Positions 58,230 to 64,000 of a stretch of 64,000 nucleotides of DNA are shown here, one piece after another; position 1 is the first letter of the stretch, and every line of letters starts with the position of its first letter. This DNA is from Dryococelus australis (taxonomy: Eukaryota > Arthropoda > Insecta > Phasmatodea > Phasmatidae), in assembly GCA_029891345.1 (NCBI GenBank), contig CM057009.1, positions 298,135,466-298,199,465 of the forward strand. The letters are read 5' to 3'. A model generated the notes under the pieces. It made no database searches and was not told the origin of the DNA. It worked only from the letters and a program-made list of their open reading frames with translations. Made by a program: the position numbers and the translations under genes.

Positions 58230-59835
58230 GCCTAACGTGTTGCTGTCACCTGAGGGAGAGTCAAACCCGGCAATAAATTGCAGGAGTGTTTTTAGAACGA
58301 CACAACCCTGGAGTGCTATTCTAAACATGTTGAAAATAAGGTTGCAAAAGCCATCAAGAACCATGCCCCCCTTCCCTTCTCCATGCTGGTAGCACACTAG
58401 CAGCAACGCATGAAACCACATCACACCTCTCACACCAGCCTTCTCGAAGTGTGATGATTCACCAGTGAAAAACTATCACGAAGTGCCCAGAAATCTGTCA
58501 CGAGCCACCACATCTTCCACGAAGCGCCCAGCAAACTGTCACAAGGTTCCCAGAATAATAGAAAACGCAAGCGGGGGTTTTACTCCCGCCCGACAGACGT
58601 CATTAGTACGAGGCAGGGAGCACTATATAAATCAGTGGACACCCCAGGCTTGGGAGTGATTCTTTCTCCAGTAGCTCGCTCTAACACTTCATGTGCTGGG
58701 GCCTTCTACTGCTCTACAGTTTTCGGCAGCCACCAGAGGCTGCTCACATTGATGTTACCAGAGGCTCCTGCAGCCTTTACCAGAAGTTCCTGCTGCAGCC
58801 ACATGTAGTTACCAGAGGCTTCATTGTCGACGACAACCACCAGCTACCAGAAACTTCCATTGTTGACAACCACCACAATCTACCAGAAACCCTTCTTCTT
58901 CTTCTTCTTCTTCACGAGTCAACACCACACCATCCACAACTGCTCCTCCAGGATCAGCAGCTGCCTCTACTAGCTGGCAGAGGCAACTAGAGTCACTGTT
59001 CTTAAAGTAGTGATCCCCTTTTCCTATTGTCTCTTGTAGATGCCCCTTGTATAAAGTAGCTGCAACTGAGTTGTTATCATAGCAATCAATGCCACTAGAT
59101 AACTTGGGTAGTTTAAGAACAGGTCACATACAACTGTCTAGAGTAGGTTACTTCCATATTCACTCTTTGCTGGGTTAGGAGGTAGTATGCATCGGTCGTA
59201 TTTATTACGTATAATAAATACAGTTTGTTCCTTTTCTTATGAGTAGCTGTTCTAGAAGTATTTCTCTTGACCATTACAAACATATCTACTGTATGTTGCC
59301 AACCAAGACCAGGTTTTCATATAACAGTAAGAACCTTAGAGTAGGACTGCAGAATCCCTTCAGGAGTACGTACGTCTTATACATATACCATTCAACGGCT
59401 ACCCGTCCTGGACTCCAGGAGATAGGACGGTAGAGCCCTGACCACTAAAAACTCATCCAACAGAGGCACGAGTCAGCCCAAGTTGTATTCTAACCAGAGC
59501 GCCTAAGGTGCCGACGGGGATATTTGCTTGAGACTGAAAGCCTAAGCCCTATTGCGACCTACACACAATAGTACTAGGAAGGTGGCCCACACGGTTCATC
59601 ACTCTAGGTCTGCGCATCAAGGCGGGAGACTGAATAGAACACCAAACTCGTGCCATCAACCACTATTGGAAATACACTTAGATAGGGATCTGTTTTGTGT
59701 TCACGATGATTAGCATATATCTGTAAGTGTCAATCCAAACTCTATGCCTTTTGGCCTATACCACCGCCAAGCGAGAGTATGTATTAGAAACGCCTACTCC
59801 TAGTAGGCAAGCCTAGCGGGACAGAGCGTCACTCA
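58230..59835 (-). mobile_element. LTR-like copy C of the 1.4-kb family
   Basis: On the minus strand, the ACCAGAGGCT-type block (58730-58880), hairpin 59198-59221 and LTR-end GGGTTTGACTCTCCCTCAGG (complement of 58250-58269) match B and A. A (TTC)n run at 58888 and a TATATAAAT at 58624 in the reverse sense are also present. Borders come from anchor distances. Confidence 0.6.
59198..59221. repeat. AATAAA hairpin in LTR C
   Basis: GTATTTATTA-CGTA-TAATAAATAC, a 10-bp perfect stem. AATAAA is on both strands. Confidence 0.85.
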
Positions 59836-61580
59836 CCCACCCTTTGGAGAAGCCTTCTTCTCCAGTGTTTGAATATATTTATTTCCCTGCTCACACTCAT
59901 ATCGCCAGGGAGTATCGTCCTGTAGTATGAGGTCTGGTACAGGATACTGAGTTAAGGTACGGAGCAGCTAACCCCAGGTTCTGGAGTCAGGAATCAGTGG
60001 AGTGGAATCAACGATACCGTGTTGGTCGGCACAGTATCAATGCCCATCAACCATCACCCAGCTTCACCGGGTCCAGCCAGCTAGTATCAACTCCACTACC
60101 ACCGACCAAAGCAATACCTGGTAAGACAGGTGCTACGAAATCCACCGGCATCCCGAATAAGCCAGTTGCCGCTCCAGTAGTGGAAAACTACATTTCTAGT
60201 CACCAACACACTCATCCGGCGAGAGTTGTTAGTAATAAACGTAACCTAAACGTAACTAGTAAACAGCCAAGTGTGTATGGCCTTACGCTACAAAAACCAG
60301 TTTGACTGTGTATACAGTTTATAGCCTGGTGCGTGCCAACTGAAAAAAATGTAAAATAACTAATGACGCAAAGCAAAGTTACTCAACCCTATTCAATTTA
60401 AAATTACCATACTTTATATGACAACCCACCTGATGCTGCCCAATCAACCACCGTTGAACGCATTATGTCTGTCAGCTACACTGATGGCTATGGTAACAGC
60501 CTGCATGTATGATACGTCCCATGCCTGGGGACTGAGCAGAATATTTAGACTTGAAACCGGCGTGCTGGTCTGAGTAGTAGTGGTAGAGATCAAAATGAGC
60601 ACAAAAGCTCACTTCTCGGTATTACACTTCACCCAATCAGAGGAGAGCATGAATGTGCATGCTTGGAAGGTGGGGATTCCACAGAAATTAGCACCACTGC
60701 GGCAATCAGCTCCTCCAGTAACACCAGCAGCTGACAATAACAGCCTCAACCTGGTTTGCAGTCCGCCCAGACTTCCACGGAACAGGTAATCCCATGACAG
60801 TGTGTCACACAGTCTGCCAGACAGCCCAACCAGTAATAGACTTTGTTCCAAGCCACCAAGCTACATGTCCCACATTATATATTGGTCAGGCCCGGCCTGC
60901 CAGTAAGTGAGGACAACAGTTAAAAACCTGTGTGACTGACTAGCACACCCAAAACAGTTCATCACAGTGATGTTGCCTTCAGCTATTCCCAGCCCGTCAC
61001 GTGTCTTAAGAAGGAGTTTTTCATGGCACCCAATGTGGAGCCCACATGTTGTTACTGGTCCCACAGTAAGACAGAACTAGGCCAGCACAACCCTGAGGTT
61101 AAGAGAGACTAGTCGGATGTCAAGCTTGAGCCTACCGGACTTTAGGAGTCAGAAATAACCCAGTGGCCCCCAAGTACCCCAGTGATCATGTCCGACACTG
61201 AACTTAACCAGAATGAACCCCAAGAAGCCGCCATCGCCAAAGCCATACCAAATAGGTACCATATAGCCATAAGCCCTGTCACAGGGATACACTGAATTAT
61301 ATCTGTACACTGCCAAGAACATTTTCCATTACCAGTGTTTGGTATGGACAGACAAAGTGTGATACACTGATGGTTTCAAGTTCAGATGCAACGACTGGCG
61401 CACCCGCCAGTCGTTGCATCTGTCCCTACTTCTCCCATATTCGTCAATGCAAACAGGCCATATTACACCCTGAACAAGCCTATACAAGATATCGTCGGTT
61501 GAGTCACCGTTATGGTATGGCCTCCAATGCAGAATATATCTTTGCAGGTTAGAAGTCATCCCCAAAAACAAGCGAAGTTG
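59836..61580. other. Internal region next to LTR C
   Basis: 59997-60305 has a plus-strand 102-codon frame beginning MEWNQRYRVGRHS that is related to the minus-strand frame at 12054-12380. 61383-61422 is an 18-bp perfect hairpin. No recognised protein otherwise. Confidence 0.45.
61383..61422. repeat. Perfect 18-bp hairpin
   Basis: CAGATGCAACGACTGGCG, loop CACC, then the exact complement. No T-run follows, so it is not a terminator-like element. It lies close to the truncated end of the Gypsy pol fragment. Confidence 0.9.
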
Positions 61581-61587
61581 TTAAAGA

Positions 61588-62830
61588 TTAGAAGGGGAGG
61601 GGGGGAGACATATGTTCAATTGCTGCAGCTACTTTGTCGGGGTCGGTTGACATGCCTTGAGGTGTGATGATGTGACCTAAAACCTTAATTGTTTGTTGGG
61701 CGAATGAGCACTTTTGGGCATTGACCTTAACATTAAACTGGCACAAGAGTTGGAAGACATTATGAATATTGGTAACGTGTTCCTCGAATGTACTACCCAA
61801 TATAAAAATATTGTCAATGAAGGCGATTGCTGCTGTCCATCTCAGGGGGCATAAAGGTTTATTAATAAACATTTGAAACTATTGAGGGCTGATGCTTAGT
61901 ACCATTGACATTCTTCGGTACTCAATTAAACCAACGTAATTGATGTTAAAAGCCAATTTGTGATGATCCTGAGGTTGAGTGGGTATGCTATAGAAACCAG
62001 AAAATAAGTCAAGGCTAGTGATGAAAGGGGAATGTCGCAAGGCATTAAAAATATCCTCAGTACAAGGTAGCAGATATTGCACCCTAGTAAGATGTTGATT
62101 GAGCTTTCTGAAATTTATCAAAAATCGAATGCCGTCACTCTTTTAGGAAATAACAAGATTAAGGGCAGAATATGGGGAATAAGCTTCTTGTATAGTGCCT
62201 CATTAACCATGTCATTTATCTGAATTAAAAGATTGTCACACACCATGGGAATGATTTGGTACGGATGAGTAGCAATGGGTTTGTCTGTGTCTAAGTCCAG
62301 CTTAATTTCAAAGTTCCGTGCCTCTGTAAGCTCTAGTATTGAATTCGCAAAACGGTCATTATAGTGCTCTATAATATTGTGAATGGCTTATTTCTGGGCC
62401 AGAGCGAGGTTATCATTAACCGAAGGACCCTCAGGGGGTTGAGTTTCAAAGGCTTTGAGAGCATTACAAAAATGGGTAATAGACAAGTATTCGGGTGTGT
62501 GTGCGCCATCAGACACAATTAGAATTTCAGTGAATTTAATTTCATCATGGGCGTGGATAAAGAGAGTATTATACTTTAAAGTAGTGATTACGTCGTATTT
62601 ATTAAGGAAATCCACACCCTAAATGATATCTTGCTGGACGTTGGCCAGAATTAAAAAGTTCTATGGGTAAGTACGAACATGGATATTTAAGTGGATGGTA
62701 TTATAAAACATAGGAGGGGGCAAAATAGACGTGGCTGCTACTAGTGTAATAGTAGCCGTGAGAGGAGAAAGGGGCTGATCTGATAGAATGGTGCTGGCCA
62801 CACAGCTACAGGAACATCTTGTGTCTACTA
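61588..62830 (-). pseudogene. Gypsy-like protease and reverse transcriptase remnant
   Basis: Protease near 62830: LVDTRCSCSCVAS, where the usual D-T/S-G is D-T-R. Then GVDFLNKYDVITTLKYNTLF. RT: MINFRKLNQHLTRVQYLLPC, ITSLDLFSGFYSIPTQPQDHHKLAF (first Asp), and AFIDNIFILGSTFEEHVTNI, where the YxDD box is F-I-D-N. KVNAQKCSFAQQTIKVLGHII is the thumb start. The stops between 62380 and 61880 break the frame. RNase H and integrase are missing; the copy ends at about 61600 in a G-rich tract. Confidence 0.85.
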
Positions 62831-62839
62831 ATGCATAAT

Positions 62840-63970
62840 ATGATTTGCCCTTAATAGAGACAAGTATGCGAGAAGTAGCAGTGCTAATAATATTCGGCTG
62901 ACATGGGGAAGGGGAGTAGCGTGCACTGGTTTCTGTGTTCCAATTCTAGGCATGGCACCGCTCAGCATGTTTTCCAATGAACGCTCATCATTGTGGCCCC
63001 CGGTGTCCTTATTTTGAAAACAGTTAGCACGCACCACAGCGGGAGTGGGAGAGAGAGTGGGGTGGGGCAGAAAGACGGTACACGGTATCAGCTGGAATGT
63101 ATACTTGAACCGGCGAAAACAGTCACCAATGTCCGTGGGAAAAAAAAATTGTGACAGGAAATAGAGGCCACTAACGACTCTGGTGTCCTACGTAGAGGCA
63201 TAATACGCAGGTATCGCTAGCGAGGCGACGGGGACCATAAACTGCTGGCCGTTCAGAAGGGATTCGTAGCAAAGTGGCAACGCTGCAGTTTGGTTGGCGC
63301 GCGTGGCACAGAAGGTGTGGAAGAAACCTGGACCTGGATAGATTGGGGGGGGGGGGGGGGGGGGGGGAGGAGAATGCTGCGCTGGCGTGCATTGTTGTTG
63401 GTGGGCTTGGGATGTGATGGTTGATGTGTTGGCGCTTTGAGTGACCGCTTTACAGGCGGCTGCATGAGGAAGTGTCGAAAGCGTGGTTGCGGAATGTGAA
63501 CTTTATGTGACTGGGCAGAAAAACGTGGTTCACGGTGTGTTGCAAAACGGACATGAAATTGACGGTGTTGTGTTGCCAAATATCACCAATATGTCTGGGT
63601 GGAATGTTAGGCGGCAAAAGGGGACTTGGCTGAAATTCCATCCCGTTGAAATTAAAAAGCGCAATTTCTGCATACTATTGAATGAATATCACTTGGCTAA
63701 AAAGAGTATTACATGCGGTCCGAACACGGGCGCTTTCGTCATAGGGGGTGGCATGTCTTACCCCCTCGTGGGGAAGTTTTTTGACTGATACCGGGGGTGT
63801 TGAGTTCCATGGAATGGGCGTTACAGAGATGGGGGAGCAGGTGTCCAGGTAAAGTGAGGTGTATTGGCGGTATTGTGGGGAAAGTGGGTAGAATTAGGGT
63901 GGTACTGGGGAAAACAGTGAGCGTGATTATTGACACCATCGCGATAATTGCTGAAAGAGCGGGGAGTTTG
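62840..63970 (-). pseudogene. Probable gag region of the Gypsy-like element
   Basis: The minus strand between the protease and the window end has Pro/His/Gln-rich frames (PPPPPPP, NNNARQRS, TPSVPRAPTK) typical of low-complexity gag, but no clear knuckle or capsid motif. A poly-G run of about 20 lies at 63346-63367 and disrupts it. The assignment is from position only. Confidence 0.4.
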
Positions 63971-64000
63971 ATGAAAACCGTGCGAACTCTGGTTGTGGGG

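Noticed and set aside
58621-58632. TATATAAAT as promoter of a plus-oriented LTR C
   Set aside because: LTR-end, leader and gag order at 53.6-51.8 kb and at 14.0-15.2 kb sets the opposite orientation. The TATA-like word is probably chance, but the conflict is not fully settled.
63171-63392. Proline-rich ORF
   Set aside because: The proline run is the translation of the poly-G homopolymer.
1-64000. CRISPR arrays, bacterial operons, phage or plasmid origins, rRNA genes
   Set aside because: No regularly spaced repeats, operon spacing or rRNA signatures; spliced exons and animal transposons throughout.

Overview
This is a 64-kb piece of an animal genome, almost certainly an invertebrate. The evidence is small exons with GT/AG splice sites on the minus strand, introns of up to 18 kb, and a dense mix of animal-type transposable elements: BEL/Pao, Gypsy-like LTR, Penelope-like, hAT, Tc1, a Sola-like DNA transposon and tRNA-derived SINEs. 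There are no operons or bacterial signals. I cannot name the species.

The only host gene I can support is SZT2, on the minus strand. SZT2 is the scaffold subunit of KICSTOR, which brings GATOR1 to lysosomes and restrains mTORC1. Nine consecutive exons can be chained from 50,399 down to 829. All eight junctions agree in splice phase. Together they encode about 665 residues, roughly a fifth of the protein; the 5' and 3' ends lie outside the window. The last exon (829-996) has a one-base frameshift in an A/T homopolymer.

Everything else is intronic or upstream mobile DNA. 1-740: Penelope-like GIY-YIG fragment. 1,000-3,840: BEL/Pao remnant (minus). 7.4-19 kb: copies of one LTR-like family, two of them direct repeats around a gag-leader segment. 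20.5-20.8 kb: fold-back carrying two inverted hammerhead-like cores. 21.7-24.8 kb: Tc1 element interrupted by a hAT-like element with an 8-bp target duplication. 25.8-28.7 kb: SINE and possible pogo-like MITE. 30.6-31.5 kb: BEL gag. 34,655-36,500: hAT with perfect 8-bp duplication. 36.7-38.5 kb: LTR family copy with a Cys/His-rich ORF. 39.4-44.2 kb: nearly full-length decayed BEL/Pao (plus). 51.8-53.4 kb: Gypsy-like gag. 54,076-57,769: Sola-like DNA transposon with terminal repeats, an array of subterminal motifs, a small two-segment hydrophobic ORF and an inserted 212-bp palindrome. 58.2-60.3 kb: another LTR copy. 61.6-63.9 kb: Gypsy pol remnant.

The most promising signals are the inverted hammerhead-like pair, the conserved poly(A)-signal hairpin across five diverged LTR copies, the accessory ORF and motif array of the Sola-like element, and the 212-bp palindrome. 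Apart from SZT2 I see no intact protein gene.
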